Below, one piece after another: positions 10,647-21,601 of a stretch of 64,000 bases of DNA. The position numbers and the translations under genes were made by a program. The stretch comes from Manduca sexta. Its lineage: Eukaryota; Arthropoda; Insecta; Lepidoptera; Sphingidae. Location: assembly GCF_014839805.1 (NCBI RefSeq), contig NC_051119.1:671526-735525 (forward strand). The letters run 5' to 3'. The notes beneath the pieces are model-generated. The model ran no database searches, had not been told where the DNA came from, and saw only the letters and a program-made list of their open reading frames with translations. How positions within the stretch are numbered: the stretch's first letter is position 1; each line of letters opens with the position of its first letter.

Positions 10647-10748
10647 GAAAATAAAATACTAGCACCGCGATAGAATCCGAAAATTAGTTTAATTTCAAAA
10701 CAATCTTAATTCAATGGACCAATGAGAACAAAGATTTTTTTTTACATA

Positions 10749-10975
10749 ATGTTTTCTTATGTTTACGCGAATTTTAGACATTGAAATTAAACTATTTTTC
10801 AGAGTTTATCGCGATTTTCATACTAAATTTTTCTCCCAACGTTTCCAAGATTTTGCAGCCTTAGTTATCACAGGGGGAAGTCCTCCCCGTGAATTCGAGC
10901 TCACGTCTTCGAAACGTCGGGAAAAAATTAAAATATATAAACCGTGATAAAATCCGAAAAATAGCTTAATTTAAA
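10749..10975. mobile_element. Short foldback derivative of the Penelope-like element
   Basis: Made only of element ends: it begins with the TTTCTTATGTTTACGCGA terminus and folds back onto CTTCGAAACGTCGGGA...AATCCGAAAAATAG. The flanks TTTTTTTACATA (10737-10748) and TTTTTTGACATA (10976-10987) look like a 12-bp target duplication with one mismatch. No coding sequence. Confidence 0.7.
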
Positions 10976-10987
10976 TTTTTTGACATA

Positions 10988-11454
10988 CTTATAAATTACT
11001 TATTTTGATTGTTTTGTTCCTGGGCTCGGATTGAAGATTGAGATTGGGATCATTTATTGAAAACATTGATCATTTGTTTTACATTAACGAAATTGTGACT
11101 GCGTTGCCGTCATTTTGTGATCCCTTTGTGTAACAATGCAGTGTGCGCGTCGCCTAAACACTATCCCAAAATTTATCTTCTGGTATTATATTTATAATCA
11201 GTTGAGATATGTTATCAAGTGACACATAGTCTAGTATCATCCCACGATGTTAACATGTATTTTAATTGTAAATGCAGAATTACGTTGAATACAAAGTATT
11301 GATCAATGCCGCTACAGTGCGATCGGAATGCGCACGCGCTGCGAGATTTATTATCGCTTCAATAGGAAGTGTTTTACGGTACAACCTCGATGCCAATGTA
11401 GGTGAACCTTAGTCTAGACAGCTGCTTCTAATGTTGTGCTTTGTAGTGGAATCT
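10988..11454. other. Non-coding, nothing recognised
   Basis: AT-rich, no supported gene. Confidence 0.35.
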
Positions 11455-11733
11455 ATACATATTATAAAAACAAAAGTCCCCAAAAAGCTGTATGTGATCG
11501 ATTTGCTCAAAATCTACTGAACGGATTTTTGTACGGTTTTTACTCAAAGATAGTGCAATTCTTGAGGAAGGTTTACATTAATAGTACATTACGGTTTTAT
11601 GTAAATTGATTGAAATATAACGATTACTGTTGAAGAAGTCGTGTGGTTGAAAAATCTCGTGGATTGGGATTTACTCGGAAGAAACTTTGTGACACTCTGA
11701 TTTCCACGCGGACGAAACCGCGATCACAGCTAG
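11455..11733 (+). mobile_element. Helitron-like non-autonomous element
   Basis: Contains the TCAAAATCTACTGAACGGATTTTT block seen in several Helitron-like copies here and ends in CTAG after a hairpin (CGCGGACGAAACCGCG). The 5' boundary is approximate. Confidence 0.6.
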
Positions 11734-12389
11734 TTTACTTCTAAAAACTTGTGGTGTCAGTTGCCCGCTTTGTAATACCTTTAAAATAAGTTAAGAAGCC
11801 AAAATATAAGGTTTTTGGGAAAGAGTCCCCCCTGATAACAACGGAGTGCACGAAAGAAAGGCTCCTGGTTTCTCTCTAAAAATAGTACTTTACTCATGTG
11901 CAGTATGTTTTCACTTTGGATCAGTTTTTACCACTAAAAGTCCTCCAAACATTTTGTTCCCCCGAAACTCCCCCAATGGCATTATAATCCTAAATTTCTC
12001 GCTTTACTTGTTTCTAAGCGAGGCCTTTGAATAAAGAACATAATTCATTTATATCATACAAAGGTACTTTTGTCCTTAATATGGATGTAAGTCACATACC
12101 TTCGAAATTCTCAGAACAATCAGATATGCTGGTCTTCTCGTGTTTTCCTTTATAAATGAGTAAAAAACAATGCAAATGGAAATTTTACGAAGTCCGTGCC
12201 TTAGTTACTAATAAAAGACCTTCATTTCTCAAGTTCAACCCGTTAGGTTATCGCTGCTCCATCTTTTTAATATACCAAGCATACGATAACGATATCCCTT
12301 CTCAACATTAGTCAGAAGTGCTTCCTTCCCACATTTGGCCAGCTATACTAGGCTTATATAATATAACCTATAACCTATTGAAACAATTC
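11734..12389. other. Non-coding, nothing recognised
   Basis: A 62-codon open stretch at 11846-12034 shows no codon bias or recognisable domain. No supported gene. Confidence 0.35.
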
Positions 12390-12495
12390 CAAAATCCAAA
12401 CTAATACTGAGAAGAAAACCTCAATATTACTTTACCCGGCCCGGGATTTCAACCTGAGACCTCACGCAGTAGTCGTACTGTAATACAACTACATT
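12390..12495 (-). repeat. SINE family A fragment (tRNA-like head part)
   Basis: Keeps the CTAATACTGAG...CCGGCCCGGGATTTCAACC block and the following tRNA-like head. The 3' half is missing. Confidence 0.6.
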
Positions 12496-12596
12496 GCTGT
12501 CAATCAATAAATGTCATTTAACGTCATCCGACGTGACTTGGCCAATGCCAAACAAAGTCAACACAACAAACATTTTGAAATTGCAATAATAATTTA

Positions 12597-12830
12597 TTGG
12601 TGGTAGGATATATTATTTTATTTCCGCCCGGATAATGATCACGGTACACAAGTTGTTAAAACCCGCCATAGTGGCGCACGTAAAAGTATCCCGTTTCGGT
12701 CAGTCTGCGGTTCCAACAGGCCGGCATAATTGTGTCGACTGCCGACGGGAGATCGTCTCCCGTCAGTCGACATTCTATTGGATTCCGCTTAGCATCAGGT
12801 GCAGCGGGATTTTGCCGTCCTATTATAAAA
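12597..12830 (+). mobile_element. Repeat family B, near full length
   Basis: Runs from GGTAGGATATATTATTTTATTT through GGTTCCAACAGGCCGGCATA to ACCATCAGGT-like (AGCATCAGGTGCAGC). Open frames inside it are not genes. Confidence 0.75.
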
Positions 12831-14209
12831 CAGACGCTTTCCAGACGTTATCTCTTCCTGGGGAATCCAATCTATATATAATTGTGATGGAAATCCCAAA
12901 AATTCACTGGATCAAACAGTCCACAATAAGTTTATATGGTGTTTAAATTTGAATTGCGCTTTACGTCATGTTATTTTTTAGATACACGTGTGCGGGCGAC
13001 CTCGGCCCTAACTCTGTTTACGCATAACTAAGATAAAACTACGGTTAAAGAGAACAGTTATTTAATGTTCGACAAACTGGAATGTTTTTTGTTATAATTC
13101 ATTATAGTTGGCAACTAGTTTATTTTGGGAACCCGTTACAAATTTTTATAACTAGGTCATTTTTTCCTATTAATTTGACTAGTTACTGGTATAGGTTCAG
13201 GTAGTGTTGCCAACTTAGCGGATTTACCACTAAAACTGGTTTGGACCCCCCATATTAGCGCAGTTATAATTGGTTTTAATAACTAGTGTTTTTTTATAAA
13301 TAAGTTCACAAGAGTTAGTGGGAGGAAAAGAAATAAACATTTTATTTATTCAAGTATAAAAATCCAGTAAATGTCACATTATACGGCAAAAATAATAATT
13401 TCAACATGAACATTACTAGAAAATAATACTATGTATTGCGATGTAAAAAGAAGCTTGCCAGAAAAAGACGGAATAAGATTATTTCTGTGCCCAACAAAAC
13501 AGTCACCGGAAAATCAGACTTTTAGTAGATTGACAAAAAGCAAATTGTAAATGGTTTCAAGTGGTTTGAAAAATCATTTTTGCGGGTTCGACAAGAAAGA
13601 ATTGGCAACTGTACCTATTCCATATAAAAGTGAACACCAACTTCAACTTTAAATTTTAAATACGGAACTCTAAAAACTGCGTGTGCGCACTTTGCTACAG
13701 TTATGTTACATATTTTAAACGCAATATCCAACGGGCCTGTTTTTTGTTGAGCTGTTATGTCGGCTCATCTAATCTTTATATTGAGCCAATTCATAGTAAT
13801 CTTTATCTTCGAATAAAGTATTCGTTTATTGTAGTAAATGGAGATTTTTCGTGGATATATTTATTAAATAGTTCAGTTGTCCGTAACTACCTTCATGAGT
13901 GTTACAAATTTTGCTGAAAATAGGTTGGAATTAAAGTCTAAATAGATTGTACCACTGTGTATAACTGCCGCTAACCACCGGTGTATACGATGTCGTATCG
14001 TTTGGAAGTATAATTATTGAGTATTCGTCATTTGATATTCTGAAATAAATATGAACATGTTATTTTTTGTCAGCCAATCACGCATGAACTGTCGAATCAA
14101 ATGTAATTTGTCAAAAATCTAAGGATTAACATAATTATAAGCTAGTGTTGTCCTAGTAAAACACTTTTGTTAACTAATTTACTTTTTTAGGTGGCGTGCG
14201 TTTATTTAT
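12831..14209. other. Non-coding, nothing recognised
   Basis: AT-rich. Several short open stretches (for example 13681-13917, no ATG at its start) have no recognisable domain. Confidence 0.35.
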
Positions 14210-14220
14210 ACTTCCTATAT

Positions 14221-14477
14221 AAACACACACATCACGCATTTATCCCCGAAGGGATATGCATTGGCGCAGCCAGGGCACCCATTTTTCGCCAAGTCTGTTC
14301 CGTCTCATGATGTGATAAGAGGCGAGAATATCGCCATATCGGGCACAAATTCCAGACTCCGGGCTGATACTGAACAGAAAAACGCAAATATCATTTTGCC
14401 CGACCCGGGATTTGAACCTATGACCTCAGAGCGCTGCCGTACCGCGCATGCAGCACAACAACGCCACCGAGGCACTC
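14221..14477 (-). mobile_element. tRNA-derived SINE family A, full length, with target duplication
   Basis: Flanked by ACTTCCTATAT at 14210-14220 and 14478-14488. On its own strand the element opens with a tRNA-like head (GCCTCGGTGGCG, A-box region; GGTTCAAATCCCGGG, B box), then the body, and ends CGGGGATAAATGCGTGATG. The 11-bp target duplication marks LINE-style retroposition. This is the best reference copy in the window. Confidence 0.9.
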
Positions 14478-14488
14478 ACTTCCTATAT

Positions 14489-15304
14489 TAAAAAAATATG
14501 AAAATCAACATAGACTAAGCTACTGTCAGAGTATAAATTATCAAACTCCGTGACAATTTATAATCGTCGTGAGGACATAAATCGATCGGGTCACCTTCAA
14601 ACGCTCCGACTTCCTTGTAACGCCTTTGAATAAACTAACATAAAATATTAGTACATCTGTCTGTATATATCAAAAGATTGTATTTTGAAGTCGGAAATAT
14701 TTTGGCGCTGATAAAAACAGTGAGAAATGTCCCTGCAATGCGTGTCGATATTTATTGACATTCATGGAAAAACTTTAGTAACATAAATGGTTGGAAATTT
14801 TAATGGTATTATGTATTAATTTATTTATGTTTATCATACTGTTTGTTTCCTGTACTATGATAGAATAAAAATAAAATAAAACCAATACATTTTTGAATAT
14901 ATTTAACTCTATTAAAGCTTAAGGTACGAATACTATGCCTCGAACGAAAAATATATAGTATAAAATATAGTACACACATTTTAGTAACTCATTGAATCTA
15001 CTTACTAGTAATGTAACAGGTTTTGAACCGTTATTTGTCATTACCTTTTTTTATCAAACAAACCCAGTTTTAAACCTTAGCATAAAAACCGGCAACCATT
15101 GAACCGATCAACAACAGTTCTCAGAAACCAATGGAGCGGAGAGGGATCAAACAATGCACAATCATGGGTCATAGCGAATCATTGCACATTTATCCGAATA
15201 AATGAACCTTTCATGACATAATCAGCTTCTATTATGACAAGGCAAGGTGAGCCTCATGATCGGCCATACAGTGTCACCATTTAGAAGCGTATGTTTTTAT
15301 AATA
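14489..15304. other. Non-coding, nothing recognised
   Basis: AT-rich; no supported gene. Confidence 0.35.
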
Positions 15305-15550
15305 CTAGCTTTTGTTCGCGGTTTCGCCCGCGTGAAGGAGTTTTCTGAGATATTTATTTCCGACTTACTAGATATGTATCGTTTATTACGACCAAATTAC
15401 ACAAAATTATCAATTGTAGCCTATATGTTATTCTGATGTATAACCAATATTACTGTAAAGTTTCATCCAAATCCGTTCAGTAGTTTTTTCGTGAAAGAGG
15501 AACAAACATACGTACATCCTCACAAACTTATGCATTTATAATTTTAGTAG
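15305..15550 (-). mobile_element. Helitron-like non-autonomous element
   Basis: On the minus strand it ends in a hairpin (CGCGGGCGAAACCGCG) followed by CTAGTA. The TTTCATCCAAATCCGTTCAG block is shared with the fragment at 37775. The left-most (3') end is exact; the other is approximate. Confidence 0.65.
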
Positions 15551-16679
15551 AAAAATAGCAATAGGCCGATGTCAGAACATTATAGATGTTAAAGAAAACT
15601 AATTTGATGGATCTTTATTAGAGCAACAGAAGCTAAAACAACAGTGTTTAGAATTTTCGTCTGTCTGTATGTGTATACACGCGTCACGCAAAAATACACC
15701 ATGGAATGGAACGTAGTTTTCACCGATGTATTTCTAGAGTTTTAACTTAAAATATAGTCTCAATTTCATATCAGGAAAGTAATAGCGGGACTTTTTCCTG
15801 GAAAAACTAATTGCTAATTGTGTAACAAAGGTACATTTTGTTATTTATACAACTATAAAACTGTTATATACAGAATTGACTACAGGTCTTTTAAATAAAT
15901 AAATGCTTTAGGATTACATAAAACTGGCGTAAACTTCCCGCATACTTTTGAGACATTCATTAAGCTGATAAGACCTAGTACTTTAGTTACAAACAGAAAT
16001 ATAAGAGTGGAACTATGCTGCTTCGTTGTAGAAAACCTCGTGGTGATTATTAGTATCTAACCAGATAATTACCACAGTAAGTCGCGTTTCAGGATCAGCC
16101 TGTATGTATTCAATTTGGCCGACATAATTGAGTCGACTGTCGACAGGTAATCATGTCTCGTCAGTCGATACTCTATGTGGACACCATTCCACTTACCATC
16201 AGATGTAGACACTGCCGTTCCTATATAATAGACAGAGATGGTGACGGACCTCAGATACTAAACATACTTTATAAAATACTATTGAAAACATGCCATTGAT
16301 CACAATTGGCCATTACCCGCACACCTCACAGACGATTACAATAACAATGGACGACTAACCCCCAACAATTGTTAGTTATTGCTTAAAGCATCCGCGTGAA
16401 TATTAATGTGGAATGCAGTTATAGCTAGACATCAATGGCGTGCCGTGCTGAGGTCTTTGGTTTGATTACCGGGTCAGGTAAAATTATATAGGGTTAAACT
16501 CTGCTAGTTAGGAATATTACTAACACAACACGAATGCGCGTGTAGTTTGATTATGGCCTTTGTGAGTGGCCGATAGAACACATGAGTGAGACGCATGATT
16601 CAACTTTTTGTCCCTCGACCAATCACAATTAAGCGACGCGAACTCTCGTTTTGTATTTTTTGTTCATTCTAAGGGGCTG
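15551..16679. other. Non-coding with a family B fragment
   Basis: Contains a partial family B copy at about 16109-16245 (GCCGACATAATTGAGTCGAC to TACCATCAGATG). No gene is supported. Confidence 0.45.
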
Positions 16680-16840
16680 TTTATTATCAGCCGCTGTTTG
16701 AAATTATCTCTCTGCGAAACTACTGAACGCATTTCCATGTAGTTTTTACAGGCGGAAAGAGTGTAATTGGAAGCAGATTATAGGTCTTATTTCTACGCGA
16801 ATGAACTTCTAGGCGTCCAAAGCCGCTGGCAAAGAGCTAG
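16680..16840 (+). mobile_element. Helitron-like 3' fragment
   Basis: Degenerate copy ending in CTAG at 16837-16840 after a GCC/GGC hairpin. It sits 11 bases before the start of the next Helitron. Confidence 0.45.
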
Positions 16841-16851
16841 TAGTATATTAA

Positions 16852-17919
16852 TCTATATATTATATAAAAATGAATCGCTAAATGTGTTGGTAAGCGCATA
16901 ACTCAAGAACGCCTGGACCAATTTGGCCAATTCTTTTTTTTTAATATTCGTCGAAGCTCAAGGATGGTTTTTACGGCAAGAAAATATCAAATAATTGCCG
17001 GAAAAACCGTTAAAACAGTCCTTTTCTTTATCCCATACAAACGTTTTCTAACTAATACGTAGAGTCAATTTGAGCTTTATTGCTATTGTATAAAGTTCAC
17101 TGTTGTCTGAGCAATGTAGGTGTGTTCCTAACATCAAAGCAGTGTGCGTTGGAGCACAGTATATAATAATATAATGTCGCGTTCTGAAACTCAACAAAAG
17201 TGATATCGCGGACCCGACTAAATTGAACAGTCACAAAATTTAATATATCATTAGTTATTTGGTTGGCTTCGCGATATTATTTCTTTTGTTTTACTTTTAA
17301 AATGCATGTTTTCCCGTCATTACATCAGACAAACACAACCGTTACCAAAAGTCCATGACTCCAAGTCATATCAAATTTAAAAAAAACTAAACAATGTGAT
17401 AGAAGCAACTATACTGAAAGGAAAGTATAAAGGAGAAGATGTTCTCATACCGCGCATCCCAATGATTCCGACTGATGTGCCATTTGAATTTAAAAGACTA
17501 CAGTTTCCAGAGCGGCTTGCTTTTGCTATGACCATAAACAAGTCCCAGGGGCAATCATTAAGTGTTTGTGGTATTAATCTGGAAAACACATGTTTCTCCC
17601 ATGGTCAATTGTATGTTGCCTGTTCCCGTGTTGGAAAACCATCAGATTTATTTGTCTATGCGACAGGGAATCAAACAAAAAATATTGAAAATAAAACTGA
17701 TTTTTGTTAATAATTATGATGTTTACCAATAAAGCGATTACTTACTTTTAAATGTTTATATCTGTTTTATTTAATAATTATTTTTTATTCATAACGCCCT
17801 ATCACCAGGGTGAAGGTTCTGTTCAGGAGAATTTTTGCCCCGACAATAAAATAGATAGGAACAAAAAACTGTCATATTACAAATCTTTTTGACAGGACGA
17901 AGTCTGCCGGGTCCGCTAG
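16852..17919 (+). mobile_element. Deleted Helitron retaining the end of its helicase gene
   Basis: 5' end TCTATATATTATATAAAAAT, 3' end CTAG at 17916-17919 after the GGACGAAGTCTGCCGGGTCC hairpin, inserted between A and T as Helitrons do. At 1068 bases it lacks the Rep domain and most of the helicase. A second, unrelated-size Helitron starts at the very next base. Confidence 0.85.
17375..17710 (+). pseudogene. Helitron helicase (PIF1-like) C-terminal fragment
   Basis: In-frame coding from KLNNVIEATIL to the TAA after KTDFC. It keeps helicase motifs V and VI of the superfamily 1 PIF1-like helicase: AFAMTINKSQGQS and GQLYVACSRVGKPSDLFVYA. There is no ATG at the start; the upstream sequence switches abruptly to non-coding, so this is the product of an internal deletion. 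It is the last ~105 residues of a protein normally over 1000 residues long. Confidence 0.9.
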
Positions 17920-18183
17920 TATTATATAAAAATGAATCCCTATTTCCCTTGGTCACGCCATCACGCGTGAACGGCTGGACCGATTTCACTATTTGTTTTT
18001 TGTTGTGTTGGTTATTGTCAGGAGAAGGTTCTTATGAAAGAAAAATTATAAAATTCCGCGGAAAATTAACGAAAATATTAATTTTATATAACTGTCAATT
18101 GTTTGAAATAACTGTCAGCGATTGACAGAATGCGCGCTGCAAACTCATATTTAAGACGGGACAATGTCTGTCGGGTCAACTAG
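17920..18183 (+). mobile_element. Non-autonomous Helitron (HelMITE), abutting the previous one
   Basis: Starts TATTATATAAAAATGAATCC and ends TCGGGTCAACTAG at 18183. The block TTGGTCACGCCATCACGCGT is shared with copies at 24053 and 43756. No coding capacity. Confidence 0.75.
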
Positions 18184-20273
18184 AAAAGATACAAAAATCT
18201 GTTTCAGATTAAAGTTTTGCGCCAACCCTGCATTCAAATGAAATAGAATATCCAGGACCTAAAAACCTCTACGCAATCTCAAACCGGGCATTGTTGAGGC
18301 CCCAATTATTACAAATTGTAGTGATTAGTGCGTATTCGGGCCGCTACTAATGAATCAGCGGCATTGAGCGGAGCGGTGGAATTTTGATGGATTCTAGATG
18401 CGACCTTCCGCCGATATTGGAAAGGTCTAGTCCTTAATATGTCTTAAAACGAACATTAACTGTGCTTTTTAACTTTTAACAAGGAAGGGTACTATGAATA
18501 ATGATTTTAATATCCTACGTATGTATATTTGTTTGTATCCAACTTATGTTACACTAGAGAATACATCTAAATGATAGCATTATTTTTTTATTTACTGACT
18601 AAGTTTTTGCTCATGGATCCGCCCGCGTGGATAAGGTATTCCGGGTAAAATGTAATCTATATTTTATGCTAGACCTTTAGCAATACATCGGTATAAACAA
18701 TATTCAATTGCATGTAGTAGCTTTTGCGTGATGCGTGTACAAACATACAGAGAGAAAAATATAAAAAACCGTTCTTTCGCTCCTGTTGCTCTAATCAAGA
18801 ACATAGTTTTTCTTCAATATCTACATGTACAGGCATTGAACTTTGAGCTGAGGTTATTTAAGCAGTGCGTTCCATCCCCAAGTAGGACATCACTACGACC
18901 GTCATTTTATAGTAAATTTTCGACCGTAAACATTAGGCCACGTCAAGCGTGTCATGGGTACTCATTGCTTCACCCATCCAACTCTAGTTTCATCACGATC
19001 CCTTCGCCTTATCGCGGTTCGTGTAAATCACTGATATTATAATTTAGGTAAGTTTGTGTGCCACGCAGAAATAGAGCGAAGCTGACATTAACTTCTTGGT
19101 AATTTTCATGATTTTATATCAACGGAAAGTATAAGTTTGGATTCCCTCTAAAATCGCTCATATTAGTTTAATTTTTTCATAGCTGAAAGAGACCGTAGTC
19201 CTTGTATTTAACATAATTTTCATCTTGATATAGCGTTTATAAGGGAAAGATCTTAACAGACCGATAGAAAACAAAGTGGTCGTATAAAAGTTTCTTTTAA
19301 GGAATGGTAAAAACAGATAATTAAACCCTATTCCATAAAATAATGGATTCCGTATTCACAAACGCTCATATTACTTAGCACTAACAATTCCTTGTAGTCC
19401 TATAAATACGAGTGACGATGACCTCGCGGGCGCAGCCGCGGGCGCACACTAGCCGCGCGAGGTCGTACTACAGTAAAAATAAACGACTTCCACAAAGTAT
19501 ATACAATGTACAGTCAGCAACAAAACTAAGTGTATAAATTCAAAAGTTCAAATCTTCTAAATGATTGTGTCCTTCTATTTTTTTAAGTGAATCCACAAAT
19601 TGTTCATTGTATTTTAGACGAAGAAAAATAAATATCTAACGTGTATAGATAATTTAAAGTTTTCATTTTGTTGAGTTACTATTGTAACTGCCTGTTCATA
19701 AGATCAATACACGTCACATTTATCCCCGAAGGGATAGGTAGAGCTTATACAGAAAAAAGACAGTCAGACGGACAACAAAATTATTTTATAACCCTTTTTG
19801 GAACCCTAAAAAAAAGGAGATATATTCACTGATATGTTCAACTGGGGTTTTACCTCAGACAAAACGTCACTGTCTCTGAGAGTAAATACTGAGTAGTAAC
19901 TAGCAGCAACGAGGTGACCCGCTTATCCATTTACCAAGTTTTTAATAACATAACTGTTCATACAACATTATTCATTCTATATCAATAAATTTACATTAAA
20001 ATATCATTTACAGTATAAATTATTAACTACATAATTGTTAATCAGATGTTATATAATTTGAATGGGCAATTAAAATTCTTATATGTATATTAATATATTT
20101 TTTTTACTAAAGAACCGCCTCTGGAATATATTAATACATTATAGTACTTTATTTAAATTCTGATTGTAGTAGTATGATAATTGTAAATCCTATTTAATCA
20201 ATTGCAAATTTTTCTTAATATTTATTTGGACTTTATAAAATCAAATGGGCGGATTTGATGAATTTATTCGATA
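18184..20273. other. Non-coding with Helitron and SINE scraps
   Basis: Degenerate minus-strand Helitron-like sequence at about 18600-18790, a Helitron 3' end (CGCGGGCGCAGCCGCGGGCG...CTAG) at 19426-19453, and a scrap of family A at 19708-19742. The 104-codon open stretch at 18728-19042 overlaps this repeat material and has no recognisable domain. No gene. Confidence 0.45.
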
Positions 20274-20485
20274 TAGCTTTTGCTCGCGGCTTCGCACACG
20301 GTTTTCGGAAATGATAGTCCCGCTATATATTTCCCGGGAAAGAAAGTAGCCTATAAACTTCTCAGGCTCTTAAACTATCTCCATACGAAATTTCATAAAA
20401 ATCCATTCAGTAGATTTTGAAAAAATTAATAACATGCAGACAGACAGAAAAGGGGACTTTATAATGTGTATAAATTAGATGGCCG
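20274..20485 (-). mobile_element. Helitron-like non-autonomous element
   Basis: On the minus strand: AAAGTCCCCTTTTCTGTCTG at the 5' side, then TCAAAATCTACTGAATGGATT, ending GCGAAGCCGCGAGCAAAAGC followed by a decayed CTAT in place of CTAG. Relatives on the plus strand lie at 36203 and 44553. Confidence 0.65.
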
Positions 20486-20765
20486 TAAACAATTTGCCCA
20501 TTGAAAAAAAATTATTCACTCCATTCGTTCCTCGAACTCGGTAATTGATCTAACAATCATTAATTATTCGTATTCCTTACTCGGTATATAATCGCGATGT
20601 TAACCAAACACTCGAGTTAGCAGAACACACAACTTTGTTTGATTTCATTTATAGATCACATCTGCAGTTAATACTCCTACATATACAATATGTATGAATA
20701 CTCGCTATGGACTCGCATACGGCTGGAGCTATTGAAATATTTTTTTTATGTAATCTTCAAGCGGG

Positions 20766-21087
20766 TATAGCCTAGTTGGTCGTGGAATGGACTGCCGAGA
20801 CGAATGTCTGCAGGTTCAAACCCAAGGGCACACACCTTTGACTTTTCTAAAAAAATATATGTGGATTCTTTGTGAATTATCACTTGCTTTAACGGTGAAG
20901 GAAATCATCGTGAGGAAACCTGCACACCTGAAAAATTCTGTATAGGTATTTTCGAGGGTGTGTGATTCTAAATCCGCACTAGGCCAGCGTGGTGGGCTAA
21001 GGCCTATTCCCTCTCAGTAGTAAAGAAGGCCCGTGCCCAACAGTGGGACAGTATATAATACAGGGCTCATATTATATTATTATTATT
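20766..21087 (+). mobile_element. tRNA-derived SINE family C, full length
   Basis: The A box TAGCCTAGTTGG and B box GGTTCAAACCC are present, followed by the GAAGGAAATCATCGTGAGGA body and the GCCCAACAGTGGGACAGTAT tail with an ATT repeat end. ATCTTCAAGCGGG (20753-20765) and ATCTTCAGGCGGG (21088-21100) form a 13-bp target duplication with one mismatch. Confidence 0.88.
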
Positions 21088-21209
21088 ATCTTCAGGCGGG
21101 CCACCAGCAGGCTATAGATAGTTAGTGTTACCTGCGCAAAGTCGGGGCACGTCGCTAGATTCCTATCTTAATAAAACAACGTCGGAGTTATATTACGACT
21201 GCCGCTGTC

Positions 21210-21350
21210 TAAAGTTCGATAATTATACGATATTTGGGTTTGTCTGCAGGGAGTCTCATATTTGTCCCTGATATGTAGATAGGCTAGCTGCTATTACATG
21301 AGACGGAATATATACGGCAAATGAGTGTAGTAATTGCGCTAATATCAACT
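21210..21350 (+). repeat. SINE family A fragment
   Basis: Degenerate body sequence (GGGTTTGTCTGCAGG...ACATGAGACGGAATATATAC). The head is missing. Confidence 0.5.
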
Positions 21351-21443
21351 CTTCGGGAATAAAAGGTGTGAATGTGTGTATTTTACAATCTAATTTAGGA
21401 ATCAAGGACTGCAAACGATAACAAATTTTAAGCAACTATCAGT

Positions 21444-21587
21444 AATGATTTCTTATGTTTACGCGAATGTTAGACATTAAATTTAAACGTCCCTTCCGTG
21501 ACCACGAAGGCTGCAATCTCTTCGAAACGTCGGGAGAAAACAAAATATTAAAACCGCGATAAAATCCCAAAAAATAGCTTAATTTTA
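21444..21587 (+). mobile_element. 144-bp derivative of the Penelope-like element with target duplication
   Basis: AAGCAACTATCAGT occurs at 21430-21443 and 21588-21601, a perfect 14-bp target duplication. Between them lie only the terminal GATTTCTTATGTTTACGCGA segment and the hammerhead-like segment (CCGUGACCAC, GAAGGC/CUCUUC stem, GAAACGUC, GGGAG) with the A-rich end. It codes for nothing and must have been mobilised in trans. Confidence 0.8.
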
Positions 21588-21601
21588 AAGCAACTATCAG
21601 T

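Larger units (their letters stand above)
8662..10697 (-). mobile_element. Penelope-like retroelement, internally deleted, inverted termini
   Basis: Flanked by a perfect 13-bp direct repeat AAACAATCTTAAT at 8649-8661 and 10698-10710. The ends are about 250-bp inverted copies of each other (8693-8942 and 10446-10697). The left end has an extra 30 bases (GATTTCTTATGTTTACGCGA...) that also begin several short relatives in this window. Between them lies a minus-strand reading frame with the N-terminal region of a Penelope reverse transcriptase and a C-terminal GIY-YIG endonuclease. Inverted, partly truncated terminal repeats are characteristic of Penelope elements. The catalytic RT core is missing, so this copy cannot move by itself. 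Confidence 0.9.

Noticed and set aside
14400..14477. tRNA gene
   Set aside because: A and B boxes are present but only as the head of SINE family A, repeated many times and without a full cloverleaf.
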